Part shown: positions 15,101-27,587 of the stretch, one piece after another
Layout: each line of letters starts with the position of its first letter
Numbering within the stretch: the stretch's first letter is position 1
Assembly: GCF_008831285.2 (NCBI RefSeq)
Contig: NC_045141.1
Coordinates: 26,959,315-27,023,314 of the forward strand
Direction: 5' to 3'
Length of the DNA stretch: 64,000 nucleotides
Source of the DNA: Nymphaea colorata
Taxonomy: Eukaryota; Streptophyta; Magnoliopsida; Nymphaeales; Nymphaeaceae
Notes under the pieces: model-generated
Told to the model about the DNA's origin: nothing
Seen by the model: the letters and a program-made list of their open reading frames with translations, nothing else
Databases searched by the model: none
Made by a program: the position numbers and the translations under genes

Positions 15101-18100
15101 TGCATTCGTTAGATAATGAATCAGACAAGTGTTCCATTTGGTCTTGCTGCCCTTGGATTGTGAAGCTGGTATTTTTTAAATTTGAATTGGAGCTATTCCT
15201 CCAAAAAAAAAGTGGGAATAATATATAAAATACATAAACGCATAATTTGATATATATGTTTTCTAGATATTAGCGCTGGTAAATATGAGTATTATGTGCA
15301 CTGTTCTCAACAATTTAATCATGTCCATTAATGTTGTTATGATGACTGTCAGCTAAAAAAAATGATTGTTAGTTTAACTTCTTAAAAAATTACTTTGCAT
15401 GTTGTGGGCCACCTGATCATATTAAACAAGCGGAACTGTAAACCATTAGGGAGGATGTATAGCTAGGGTGCTTCTGTCAGAAGAAAAAGGTTCAGCAGGT
15501 TAGTTATTTATGACAAAAATACCTTGAAAAAGAAATGAGACTTCATTGTTTTTTGAGGTCATTCCAACCACACACATCTCTGATCTAACAATTGATGGAT
15601 TGGTTGACACAATTGATACTATTAAAAATAGTTGACACAATCTATGCATGTGATTCTATCTTATAAACCTACATATGTTTGTGGAGTGTGACTTGGTAAT
15701 GGTCATCTCGTACTGCTTTTGTTTAAGGAAAACTTTTTTCAGGAGCAAGCCAGCTATTTTCGGAGTTTTCTATGTTGATGCTGTTACATTATAGAACCTA
15801 ATGCAACCTCTCAAAACGAGGGCTCTTGATTTTCGTGACTGGACAATTCATGCTATTCTTGTTCTGACTAAGCAAGGGTTTGTCTTGTGTTTTTAAAGTC
15901 ATATGCTCATTATATATGGGAATTCTTAAATCCATGATTTTGGTAATGACCATTCAGCATTGAGAAATGTCTAATTTATCTCCGATCAAGAACCAGTCTT
16001 ACTGTGGATATAAATTTAGCACTTCTTCAGATTGGATAAAACTTTCATGTTATCAGATCCTTCAGTTTGTTGGCTGTTTACTGGAGATGATAATGATGTA
16101 GACTGTGTTCTTTGTGTAGATAATAATTGCCTGTAAAAAAGGTGGAACAAGTATAGAAGACCTTGCAGAGAAATTCCCGGACATGATCATAAAGGTAAAT
16201 AATAACATGTACTTTCAATACAATGAAAGTGCATACTCTCTCTTCCTTGTTTGCCTTTCTGCATGTGCATTTGTGTTGGTTGTCTTGATCCTTGGATGAA
16301 GGATATCTCCTTTGAGGCAAGGGAATTTGTAAAGTCAAAGAAGAGTATTTTCTATGAAGGAATTTGTACAGTTATTTGACATTCTTGTTTTGTCTGAAAA
16401 TCAATGCTGGTGTGCCATGAATGTAGTACTTGTTCTGAAGTTGGTGGGGCTTGTCCTAAGCCATGGTGCATATAATTGGTGTGGCTAGCTGATGGCCTGG
16501 AAAGTTCTTTTGAATCAAGGTTCTGCCATTTGATGATAGAGGTCATGCCTAAATTAATTTATTCTTTACCCACGAGTGTCCTATATAGTTCTGAGCATGT
16601 TTAGTACTGGGAAAAAAAGAAAAACTTTGGATTGCAACTATTTTTATATTCATATGTTATGATTAGGATTGTCATTATAAGAAACTACATATAAGGTTTA
16701 TCAGTAATGTATTATCAAAGGTAAGTTTTGAACCATACTGTATATTGGTACTTCATCTTCTACTAAACAGCACCTGAAAATCTTTAAAATGTAGGCCAGG
16801 TTAATGTCAATACACTAAGTAGTTCTCCCAATTTGGGTGACTTGGTAAACAGTTGATAAACAGGGCAATCACAAAGCTTGAGTGGGTTGGATGTTCTATG
16901 TTGGACAAGCAACCCCGCATGGAACTTATGGGTTTTTTTTTCTAGCCCTTCTTGGCAAATTTGTCCTCATGTTCATGCATTTAAATAATCATATCACATA
17001 TTTCGTTGGATCCACTCACTATACCCCTCCCCCTTCTGCTTCTACCACGATTCCCAACCACCGATATCATCTGCACCTGTCAAATAGATTGATGGTTGGT
17101 ATCCTGTGAAGGCTGAGTTAATCACTTGTTCGTTCTCAATATGACCATTTCTAGTCTATCTCCTTTTCCTCCAAATTTTTTTTTACGTCCCTTGGTGAAT
17201 CCTCAATAAGCTTCAAATGTAATTGCAGATATTGCAATTTTCTGGTGAGATTCCTGAACAATGCAATGGCCATGAGCTCATGATTTTTTTTTTTAGTATC
17301 ATTACCAAGTTTTTATGTTCTTCAATGTATCATTTTTAGTTAGATATTGTAAGTTGTAACATATTTTCCCCAAGGTTTCACCCAAATGGTTCTTTTTCAC
17401 TTTATCATCAAATTTTTCTGTAGCTGAGGAAATCCCAGTTAGTGACATCTCTTTACCATCCTTTAGATGCATCAAGGCAGTTGTACCCTCTCATTTTCCT
17501 TCTCTTGCTTTATTTTCCTTTTGTCTTGCAAATGCAGATTTGGAAATGTAGTTTATGCTTTTGCTTTCACTGTAGGTGCCTATTGATGTTTTCAAAGGGA
17601 TCACCGATGAAGATGCTGCCAAGGTTGTTGATGGCTTATCGCCAAAGTTGGCTGATAGGAATGCATCCATTGAACAAGTGAAGAAGCTCTATAAGCTTTT
17701 CTGCGAGTGTGATTGCACACTTCTAGAGGTTCATTGACTTATAAAATATTTTTTTGATTGTTTTATTTCAGTAGGCCTTCCATTATTGATATTTGGTCTT
17801 GCTATGCAAGGAGGTTATGAGATCATTGATATGCATGCATGCATCCCTAGTTTTATATTTACATTACAAACATGCACAGCCATGGACACGTGGAACCAGA
17901 GGTTATAGGGGGGGCATTGGGTTTTCAGAAAACCAATGTTACATATGAACTTTTCCAGGGAATGGCTTATAGTTCCCTTGAATTTTTTACGAAAGCTGCC
18001 TGGCCTTCCTACATATTTTTTCCGGTTCCATGTCTCCATGCATGTGCATAAAAGCTCATTTTAGAATTTAGATAGGCAATGATAGCACTGATCATTATAT

Positions 18101-18165
18101 AGCACATCTCTTTGTTATACATTGTGCTTTTAGGGTTTTTTTTTTTGGTGTGTGTTGCCATGTGT

Positions 18166-18208
<43 letters not shown>

Positions 18209-20268
18209 CGTGAGAGAGAGAGAGAGAGAGAGCCTCTTATTTGTAATATTATGGACATCATTTCTTCCAAGTGTGAGTTAAATGGTAACTCTTGTTTCTT
18301 ATACAGGTAAATCCCATGGCTGAGACTTCTGAAGGCCAGTTGGTAGCAGCCGATGCAAAGTTGAATTTTGATGATAATGCTGCTTTTCGTCAGAAAGAAA
18401 TATTTTGTCTTCGTGATTCATCTCAAGAGGACCCTAGAGAGGTCTATCTCCAAACCCATCTTGTGTTGTGTCAATTAATTTCTTGAAGTCTTTTGACCTT
18501 CCATATGCATCATATGGATAAGAAATGGTTTGAACCCATTTTAATGGGATGGCTCGACACCTGTTTATCTGGACTAGAGCATTTAAAGTATATGAGCAGG
18601 TTAAGTGCTGATCAGTTGCACTTCTAACAAAATCAGGTTTAGTCTTGGTCTAGTTAATCGAGTTCCACCATTATCTGTTGGTTTTCTTGTATTTGGTCTG
18701 TGCTAATCAGTGCCCGGGGCAACCAAAATTTCTTGTAGGAATGAGCTGGGGTTGTTTACAATCTCCAATTGTGGCTCATTTTGAGTTCTTAATGCTTATA
18801 TTAGCTATAGTTGCTTGAGTATGTGAGAGCTTCAAGCTAATTTAAGCTCGCTATCAGACATTTTATGAGAAAAGATCTGACCTTTTCCCTGTGTATATTT
18901 GTGTCCCCTTTACTCTTCTGTTCCCTTTTTTTTATGGTTTTCTGCTTCTTCAGGTTGCTGCAGCGAAAGCAGACCTGAACTACATTGGATTGGATGGGGA
19001 GATTGGGTGCATGGTGAATGGAGCAGGGTTGGCAATGGCAACCATGGATATAATTAAACTGCACGGTGGAACACCTGCCAATTTTCTAGATGTTGGTGGA
19101 AATGCCTCAGAGAGCCAGGTAAGAGCTGCTATTCAGAACTTCAGCTAAGAGTTAATAAATGAGCTACCTCTTGTCTTGGATATTACTTTTAGCATGTTAC
19201 CAGAAAAAGTTGCCTGCACTTTGGAATAACATGCAGAAAATTTATATTCATCGAAGAGTTAAATAACTGAGCTGTCTCTTTTCTTGGATGACATTTTCAG
19301 CATGTTAGTCCAGAAAAGTTGCCCGGACTTTGGAATAACATGCAGAAAATTTATATGGAGCTTTGTCCTGGCCCTCCTGAGGCATATGATTTAAAACTGA
19401 TGGGTTCCTTTTAATGAAATTTTGTAATTAGGCACAGATAGCGTCATTCTTGTTATTTCTTTTCATCATTCATGACTTCAACCTATGTTGGCCTGAACGA
19501 TGTTTAACTGCTATATCTTAATGTGTCGTAAAGGTGGTGGAGGCATTCAAAATTTTAACATCTGATGACAAGGTGAAAGCAATATTGGTGAACATATTTG
19601 GGGGCATCATGAAATGCGATGTAATTGCAAGTGGCATTGTCAATGCTGCCAAACAGGTAATCTTTTCTGTTATATCTTCCACACATGGATTGATTTAGAA
19701 GGAACTTCCAGAAAGCTTAAATTCTGAAATGGTAGCCCTTCGGTGGAAAATTTTATCTCCAGCAAACAAATGATTTCATCTGTAGATTTCACTACACAGC
19801 TGGTAGAGTTGTTGAGTTCCGTCAGTTGCTTCTGACGTTTCTAGGGTGTGCAGCTAAGTAGCGGAAGTTCTTCCATAGGATGTTCTTGTATGGGGAAGTT
19901 AAGAACTGCCCCCGAACTTATTCCAAATCCATTTGTTTTGCTGATTCCTTGGTGTTCCGGGAAGCATGTCAGCCTTAAATGTTTCAACATTACTACTTTA
20001 ACCTCTTGATGATGGCCTCTTTTTACCAGGTCGCCCTCAAAGTACCTGTTGTTGTTCGCCTGGAAGGAACCAATGTTGACCATGGGAAGAGAATTTTGAA
20101 GGTGAGCTTTTCAGTCTGCGGCTGGTTGATTCTTCGTATGCTTTGCTTAGCCTATATATGTAACTGATGCTGCCGAAACGTAACTTTCAGGAGAGTGGGA
20201 TGACAATCATCACAGCGGAGGATTTGGATGATGCAGCACAAAAAGCTGTAAAAGCCTCAGCCAAGTAA
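9050..20268 (+). CDS. Succinyl-CoA ligase [ADP-forming] subunit beta, mitochondrial
   Basis: Twelve exons: 9050-9151, 11316-11426, 12858-12969, 13942-14006, 14614-14691, 16120-16194, 17576-17728, 18307-18441, 18954-19118, 19534-19656, 20030-20101, 20191-20268; 1,269 nt, 422 aa, as in plant orthologues. Residues 1-26 are basic and Ser-rich with no acidic residue, a mitochondrial transit peptide; RRLNVHEYQ begins the mature protein. The ATP-grasp domain shows the glycine loop [13 protein letters not shown] (79-91), and N234 (VNPMAE) and D248 (AADAKL) align with the Mg-nucleotide ligands of E. coli SucC (N199, D213, same 14-residue spacing). The CoA-ligase domain has [15 protein letters not shown] (295-309) and FLDVGGNAS (321-329). 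With the alpha subunit, which carries the phosphohistidine and is not in this window, it converts succinyl-CoA, ADP and Pi to succinate, CoA and ATP in the TCA cycle. Introns fill about 9.9 kb. Confidence 0.97.
9153..9190. repeat. (TC)n microsatellite at ligase intron 1 donor
   Basis: About 19 TC units begin with the second base of the GT donor of intron 1, directly after the TATCAG exon end. Intron 1 is 2.2 kb, with no other coding signal seen. Confidence 0.9.
18165..18232. repeat. Compound (AT)(GT)(GTAT)(GA) microsatellite in ligase intron 7
   Basis: Consecutive AT, GT, GTAT and GA repeat blocks lie about 75 bp upstream of the exon 8 acceptor at 18306. Confidence 0.9.
19147..19356. repeat. 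Tandem duplication, about 102 bp x 2, in ligase intron 9
   Basis: 19147-19247 and 19254-19356 align along their whole length, with the end block TTTGGAATAACATGCAGAAA identical and other positions diverged (estimated above 80 percent identity by eye). The duplication begins about 28 bp after the exon 9 donor. Confidence 0.85.
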
Positions 20269-21847
20269 TCTATTAGACCTCTTCAGAGCGGTTATGGTGC
20301 TTTTTGAATAATTATTTCTTTTTAAAATGCAAATGCTTTGTTATATAATTGGTTCTCTGGGTAAGCCGAGCCAGAGATTGATAAAATTTTCTTTTTTTTC
20401 CAATTTGCGGAGGGTGAGCCCTGTCCATTCTTTACTGTGTTTACAAAACCAACAGATTAGCTATTGCCTATGGATCTAGTTACGGCATCATAAATGCTGT
20501 CTATTTGTTTCCCTTTGCCTTTTAGGATATATTCCACTAGGAATTTTACAATGTAACCCGCACAGATAAATGAGCTTCAAAAGATAGAAATATTTTCGTC
20601 TGGAAAACTGATTCCTTAAGTCTGCGCACTTCCGCTAAGGGTTTCAGGATGAAGTCTGTACCTTTGTATTTTTTATGTATTTTTCTGAGTTAAAAATTGT
20701 CATCGCTGATCAAATAGTGAAGAGGTTACTACTGCCTTTGTTTCATTTGATTTAATTCGTTTTTTGACTTGAGTTAGATGTAATGCTAAACGTTATCGAT
20801 TCCCCATGAGAACTTTTAGCAAAATGCGGGCCTGCATCAATATTGCTACCTTCCTCGTTGAACGCTTACCCTGAGCTGCTTTCTCCCTCCCTCTCTTCCT
20901 CTTCATCTCCGCTGACACCCAGGCCCTTCTGGGCTATCATACCTTCAATGATCCATCCCTTTATGATCTCACGTCCGGTACAGCAGTGAAATTGTTTTTA
21001 GGGCGTGCACCTTGTTTGCCAGAAGGGTAGGACGGGTTGATAAGACGGTGAAGTGACTGAACGACGACTCCTTATCGGGGTAACGGGGAATTCTTCCTCT
21101 TATACCCCGGGAGGTGGAACTTCATTCAGAATACAACCACGGCAGAGGAGAAAGGACGGCTCATCTGCTACGCGAAAAGCCTAAAAGAGGATACAGAGAT
21201 TTTTTTTTTTTTTAAGGGAGGGCATGGGGCCCCCTTTTGTCTCTGCCCTTCAGTAAAAGTATACAACATTGAGAGAGGAGAGAATAGTAATCTCACTTTT
21301 GGATGGTCTTGTACTACAGATGGGGCATAAGTAATTGAAAGCAAGGGTGACGGAGAGGGTTTGTATTGTTTTCCTACTACTGTGAATGAAATGGCGAGGT
21401 TGTTGGTGCTTGCAGCTAACTTTTACGGGTTCCGATCGTGCCGACTGGAGTAAGACAGGACCCATCCGCTCTAAGAATTACGGCTCGAGCGGAATGTATG
21501 TCTTAGATTCCTTTCAAAGTTTCCAGCTTGGTTTGGAGTTTTGCTTTCCTGAACCCAGCCTAAATGACTCCATTCATTCGTTTCAGTGGGTCAAGCACCC
21601 CTCCCCCTGACACCCACAGTTTTACCTTTGTGGACAGCCTTTTGTGCTTTCTTTTGAGTCCCTAGGGCAATGTTTCTACTTCACTTTTGAGCTGAAAATA
21701 ATTTTATGCTCAGATAACTTGAGCGCATGTATATCGATGAATGGACACATACACAGATACATGGCTGCGGTCATTCTTTAAGGACAAAGAAAATGCAACA
21801 AAATGATGCATAACGTGTAATTTTTATGTATTTACTAATCAGCTGTC
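20269..21847. other. Convergent intergenic region, ligase and alcohol oxidase 3' ends
   Basis: Contains the 3'UTRs of two genes that point toward each other. No exact AATAAA was found on either strand at a usual distance. No coding exon or mobile element could be supported. A poly-T run is at 21201-21213. Confidence 0.5.
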
Positions 21848-24800
21848 TCATGCTGTCTCTATGCTTTTCCTACGACGCAAAAACTCTACCATTCTATTGG
21901 AGACACAATAAGCCACAGACTGAATGGTGATCATGGGATTGACGCCAATGGCAGACGGAACTAGACTGCCATCACAAACGAACAGTCCCTCTGCCTCCCA
22001 ACTCTGCCCATTCTCATCAACCGCGCCTGCCGCCTCATTGACACCCATTCTGCAGCTACCCATCTGGTGAGCAGAGGAGTACATGGTCCACCGTTCAGAG
22101 CCTGAAACTATCCCTTCTCCTGCTACCACCCCATTCAGAAACTCCTCCAAATCTTCCTTTTTAATGCCTTTCGCCTTGATCCTCTGTCCATCACTCTGTG
22201 TTGTCCCAACTTCGGTGGCCCCTGCTGCCACCAAGATCCTCAGCACTCTCCTCAATCCATCCCTCAAACTCTCCTTGTCCACATTGCTCAACCTGTAATT
22301 GATCCGCTCCTCCACCTTCACCTCACCAGAACCTACATCCCTAACGAGTGCAAACAGGTGCACGGTCCTGGAATATCTCAACATCCTCTCCTTCATGTCT
22401 GAGTTAGAAAGCCAAGGAGTTAACGCAGCATACGTTGCTGGCCCCATTGAGGGCGACTCTATAATCACCCTCGGGCTGTTATTTTCTGCCAGAATCTTGT
22501 GTATGGTAGTGATTATCCCGCCTTCATATACCTTGCCTTTGATGCTTGAATCAGATTCAGGGAAGTATCCCCATGCCAATAGAACCGGGTGCAGGTGCAA
22601 ATTCTTCCCTATGTTTGGGTTCTTCAGCCCACTAGAGATGAGCAAGGGTGGTGTCATCAACGCCCCACATGCAGAAACACTCAGTTTGGATCTAATGAAC
22701 AATTTAATTGGAGAATTTGAGCTCTTGGAGCCGCATGCAGTAACCAGAACTCCCAAACACTTCCTGCCTGTCCCCTTTTTACCTTCAAACACAAACTTCT
22801 CTGCTTTAACTCGAGTCAAGATCACTGCACCACAATTCACTGCATCAACCAACCAGGTAGAGTCAGTTCCCTTTTTTTCTCCCGTCGGACAACCATAGCC
22901 GCACGACCCACAAAAGTGGCCCTCTGATGAATTTGTGGGCACAGTATCACATTGCAGCCCAAGTGCCTCGCACCCAGCTCTCAAAACCTTGTTCTGAAAC
23001 CCTTCCTCTGTGCACCCATCCACAACGCCCAACCTTTCACAAACTGCATTCATTGCCTCCTGGTACTTCTGACTGCCAAAGAGTGGAAGTCCATGAGATG
23101 TGGCCCATTCACTCAGCACCGAGTCAGGTGTCCTGATTGATGCTGCCCAATTGATGGCTGACCCACCACCAACTGTTGAACCAGCCATGATGTTTATTTT
23201 CATGTCCATTGTGGTCAATTTGGCACCCTTCTGGTACAGTTGGTCCAAGGAAGGGCCCTCCAGTGAGGAGTAGTCATCACCCCAGAAGTAGCCCCCTTTT
23301 TCCACCACCACAACTTTGTGGCCGGCCTTTGCCAAGGTGGCAGCAGCCACTCCACCTCCACAACCAGAACCCACCACCACTGCATCACAGTCAACAGTAT
23401 AGAGGTTTCGTCTTGAATTTTCTGCAGAAACGCTGAGGCCATGCCAGGCGAGATCATCCAGTAAGCGGCGGCTAACTTTAGCTTCAACGTCGATGATTCC
23501 CTTGACCAATGGCCTCTCTCTTTTGGGTTCCCCTCTTTTTTGGTTGACATCATAGCCAATTGCCTTCCATGATGGATTCTTCATGCTTTCATCAACCTAG
23601 AGTAAACCAGAAAGAGAAAACGTTCAATGCAACTTCTTCCTTGCTTTCCAACTGCAGGAAACGTCAACGCCGACGACGTTGAGCTACATTCCTTTGACAT
23701 CAAACATCCAGAATTTCCCATAATCTGGGGGTGCCAGAAATCCCCTTTCATGAAAGGTTTATTCTAATTGGGAATGAGGAGGGGTGAACTATTTGTCGTC
23801 ATCAATATATGATGAGCTGCGGGTCGTGCGGAGGGGGAGAGAGAGGGGAGAGAGAGAGAGAGAAAGAGAGAGACTGGTTGTGATTACCTGGGAGTAGAAG
23901 ACGTAGAGAGAGAAGACTTTGAATATGGCGAAGGCCAGCCTGAAGAGGCAAAGGAGGCCGCGCATAGTGGACCACCTCACCAGCACCTTCTCCCTCTCCT
24001 CCTGCTTCATCTCCGCGAACCTCCTGACGAAGGGAAAGTCCCAGCAGAGGCTTGCCCTCCCACACAGTACCACCGTCCCCAACCTCGTCGACAGCGCCCA
24101 CAGCACCCACCACACCAGCAGCACCGCCTCCTTCGGCAGCCTCCTCACCATCAGCTCCCCTACCTTTTCTTTTTCAGTCATTCCCAACAGAAAAACACAC
24201 AACAGAAAGGCCCCTCATTCAGTCCCATCTAGAAAACCAAATTTAAAACGAAAATCACTTCATGATTCACATAGTCAATCGATCTTCAGAAATTTATTAA
24301 ACTGGCTTCAACAATGTTCCATGGCTAGCTCCTGGATTATATAGTTTAACTTCCTGTGGCCCTTTCAGAACCGCTTTTAGTGCTATTTTCAAATTATTTT
24401 AAAAAAATATATATTTATTTATTTTTCATTATTTTTATATTCAGGTGCTTCTGTTCACCTAACGAAGTTTTTAACAGCATAGCCGAAAATAAAGGAGAGA
24501 AAAATTGCATCTATCAAGTATCGACCTATCTATGGCCCTGATCATTTCCAAGGAAGGTAGATAGAGCTTAAGTCATCACTTGTTTTTCGCCTTAATCTGG
24601 CGCTCCCTAAGTCAATGAACAATCACCAATACATTAATTAACGACCATCACTTGTGTCATACGTTATTGATGGGCAACTGCTGAGTTCAGTCCCATCTCA
24701 GAACGCTTGTTTCCAAGTGTGAAAAGGACTGTTTTCAAGATGTGATTACGTGCATGGCTGTACACCATGCATAGCATTTATGTACAACATATGTTCTTTT

Positions 24801-26409
24801 AACTAAGTTTCACTGGATTTCTGACCTACCTTTAAGAGTATTTGTCATGTATATAGACTTGTGTATTATACGTGTGCATATAACCAACTTTGCTGTTCTG
24901 TCACTAATATGTTCGGTCACTAACAGACGAGAGGATTTTCCGCACGGTTTCTTTTGAAATGGAAGAGTTACCTGTATGGCCTGATATTTTCTAAAGGAGT
25001 GGAGATTAAACCATCTTTCATTTCACCTCGGCAAGTCAATGCACGACTGGTACATCATTAGGTCACTAAAACGTATGATCCTGATTTGATGGGCGACCAC
25101 CACCCCAGCTTCGCCGCTTCTTCCAAGTGTCAAAAAAAGAAAAGTAGTTTCGTGGCTAATAAAAGGACTTTTGGTGGACGCTTTCTATGCCTGCTTATGA
25201 AATGGTTATGGAAGTGTTATGTAAAAAGACGTCAGCCCATGTGGGGCTCAAATAGATTTTGTCATTTAATTGGTGATCATAAGTACTTAGAATCACATAT
25301 TCGGCCCTAATATTACAGTCTATTAGAGCCGGAGAGACCGAAAGTTAATACTAGAAAAGGCAGCTCATAAATTACCATCGTAAAAGCGACTTTTCGGAAG
25401 GTAAATAATCACAAACATATTTTCTTTGAAAGTTACTTAAAACTTCACTGGGTCCCGTGCCTATAAAATTTATTGAGTGGCTCACACTAGTTGATGAGAA
25501 TGACACCATGTCAATTCTCTTCATCTTCTCTTCATTAAAGGTTTATTTTTTGAGGTAACCTTTGCGAGGGGATAGGTCCTCCCGTCTTTATTGCCAAGGC
25601 AAAAAAAAAAAAAAAAGTAAATTAATCACGAACAAAAAATGGGTCTCCGCAGGGAAACCCGATTCTCATTTACGAAACCTCAATGACAAGCGAAAAAAAG
25701 AAGCTCCAAGCCAGTGGATGTCAAATGTTTCTTTTGACAGCATTCTACACTTGATCTTAGACAAAAGGCAGAGAAAGATGTTTATTTTGACAGGATTCGC
25801 TGACAAAGAAAAGAGACGTGGTAACATCTGTGCGTTATATATATATGTACAATATTGGTCTAATAAAATATGAAGACAAAAAGGCCTACGCCTTAGTAAT
25901 GAGTCGCTGCATCTTTAATGTTAAAAAATATCTAACTTGAAAAAGTATGCTTTTTCCATTGAAGAATTATCCGGTTTTTGCAGGGAAAGGAGTACGCGGA
26001 AGAAGTAAGTATCACCCTCCCAGGCCGATGCATGGTCGACTTGAGTACACATGACAGCTCAGAGCAGAAGTAATAGCCACTTCCTTCATTTAATTGTCGA
26101 TTCTCAGGCAAAACAAGAGGGAGCAGAGATTGGAGGAGAAGGGCATGAAAGTTGCATGGTTACCTCTTCAGGGATGCCGTTCTCCGAGCCGGAGGCCTCG
26201 TAGAACTCTCGCACATGCTTGTTGGGGAGGTCGCCCTTGCCGAGTACGTAGGGTGCTGCCAGCGGCGTCGGGCCGATAAAGGTGCCGCAGATGGCTGAGA
26301 GGCACTCCATCTGGCGGTTGGAGTAGCCGTGGCCGTACTTCCTCCGCCTCCCTCCTCCCATGAGCAGCGGATGGTGGCGGCTTTCCTGTGCCTCGTCGTT
26401 TCCGGCCAT
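21848..26409 (-). CDS. FAO: Long-chain fatty alcohol oxidase (GMC family, FAD-dependent)
   Basis: Minus-strand exons 26409-26164, 24163-23888 and 23596-21848 join in phase 0 to 756 aa, matching plant FAO proteins (about 730-760). Exon 1 carries YSNRQMECLSAICGTFIGP, the usual N-terminal FAO helix. Exon 2 (residues 83-174) holds two hydrophobic segments, VLLVWWVLWALSTRLG and LLCLFRLAFAIFKVF, consistent with a membrane-bound enzyme. Exon 3 has the FAD-binding dinucleotide fold VVGSGCGGG (about 249-257) with EKGGYFWGDDY after it, and the C-terminal GMC motifs AHQMGSCRMG (683-692) and VNPMITIQ (726-733) that hold the catalytic His/Asn positions. The family oxidises long-chain fatty alcohols to aldehydes with O2, giving H2O2, in omega-oxidation and wax breakdown. 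The subgroup (FAO1, 2, 3, 4A or 4B) was not determined. Intron 1 is 2.0 kb. Confidence 0.95.
23836..23873. repeat. GA-rich repeat near the FAO intron 2 donor
   Basis: On the gene's sense (minus) strand this is a CT-rich tract beginning about 14 nt after the GTAATC donor of intron 2. The whole intron is 291 nt. Confidence 0.85.
24585..25145. repeat. Diverged tandem segment, spacing about 420 bp (FAO intron 1)
   Basis: Segments near 24605-24720 and 25030-25130 share, in the same order, AAGTCAATG, a CATTA block, ACGTATGATC/ACGTTATTGATGGGC-like text and TTCCAAGTGT. A related stretch (GATGTGATTACGTGCAT with CACCATGCA) recurs near 24740 and 27295. This was judged by eye and may be an old, unnamed repeat. 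Confidence 0.35.
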
Positions 26410-26477
26410 CTCTTTCTTCTATCTTCTCTCTTTCTCTGAATGAACTGAGATGATGATGCCAATGAAGATGCAACGCT

Positions 26478-26485
26478 TATTTATA
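26478..26485 (-). promoter_or_regulatory. TATA box of the fatty alcohol oxidase gene
   Basis: On the minus strand TATAAATA lies 69-76 nt before the FAO ATG, in a CTCTTATAAATAAGCG context. The leader would be short, about 40 nt. Confidence 0.65.
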
Positions 26486-27518
26486 AGAGGATGATTGGCA
26501 TTTGGTAGTGGATAAACACAACAAGGAGCTGATCAATCGCCCCGAGTCCCTAGGCTACAAAATGGCCTTTTATGTCCTTCAACTTGGCCATTTGCCGTGG
26601 TTCATCACGTTCGCAGATTTCTTTTTCGGAGAAAACTCGCCATCACTTTAAATGTCTACACGTAAGAAGAAGTAGCAGTAACAATTGGATGAATGATACG
26701 CAAACTCGCTGATTTATTTGGCTGTATTTGCCGGCAATTTAAAGAGTAGCTTTATCAAAGTGAAAACGACTTCTTCTTCGGCCAAAGACAATTTTTTGCA
26801 GCTTATTATTGGGAAACTTAATTTCAGCATCAAAACAAATAAAGAAAATATTTATATAAAAAGAGGGAATAAATCACTCTTAAATGCTACAATTGGAACT
26901 CATTTCACTGCGGTGGAACATACATGGAACTCATTTTCTTACAAAATGCGCCATATTCTTCCCCCTCTATTTCTTTTTTCTTTTGCTCTTTTGGCATGTC
27001 AATCGGAATTGGTTTCCTAGCTACATTTTCTATCAATAGAACATTCAGTTTCTACCATATAATACCATAGAAGTTTGAAAAAGATAAAATTTACTACTGA
27101 AAATTTTCAATTTAGCTCCAGTAAAATGTTAAAAAATACAGTTCTGCTCCTTAGAGAAATTCTTGAAAACTCAGAACAGCCCCCACTTGAAGACCCATAC
27201 CCAAACCATACCTCCTTTTCTGAAGCTGAATCCACAGGACCCCAAATAAGATTGGCCTGTCGGCTGCTCTCCCCAGCCACATTTACCTTGTGATGTGAAG
27301 ACGTGGTTACGTGCACTGCCTTGCACCATGCACAATGACATAACGTTCCTTTGGCGCTCTGGTGGTCTATGCACATAGACATGTGCACATTACAAAGGTA
27401 CACGAACTTATGCCTATAACCAGTTTGTTTCACGTGATATGCCCTTTTTACATTACATGACTTGCATGCGTTGAGGCTCATGAAGGGCGTGCAGAGTTCT
27501 TGCCGACAACGATTAAGA

Positions 27519-27587
27519 TTTTTTAAAGTAGAGCAAAACTGGTTATATATGTATTTTTTAAAGTAGAGCAAAACTGGTTATATATGT
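27519..27587. repeat. Perfect 34-bp tandem duplication
   Basis: TTTTTTAAAGTAGAGCAAAA plus 14 further bases (ending TATATATGT) occurs twice in a row (27519-27552, 27554-27587), separated by one base. No mismatch was seen, so it is a recent duplication. Confidence 0.9.

Noticed and set aside
22299-22898. 199-codon plus-strand frame
   Set aside because: Antisense shadow of the long FAO exon 3.
27107-27571. 154-codon minus-strand frame in FAO-PTB3 intergenic DNA
   Set aside because: No recognisable domain, no nearby splice partners, and it overlaps repeat-like sequence and a tandem duplication.
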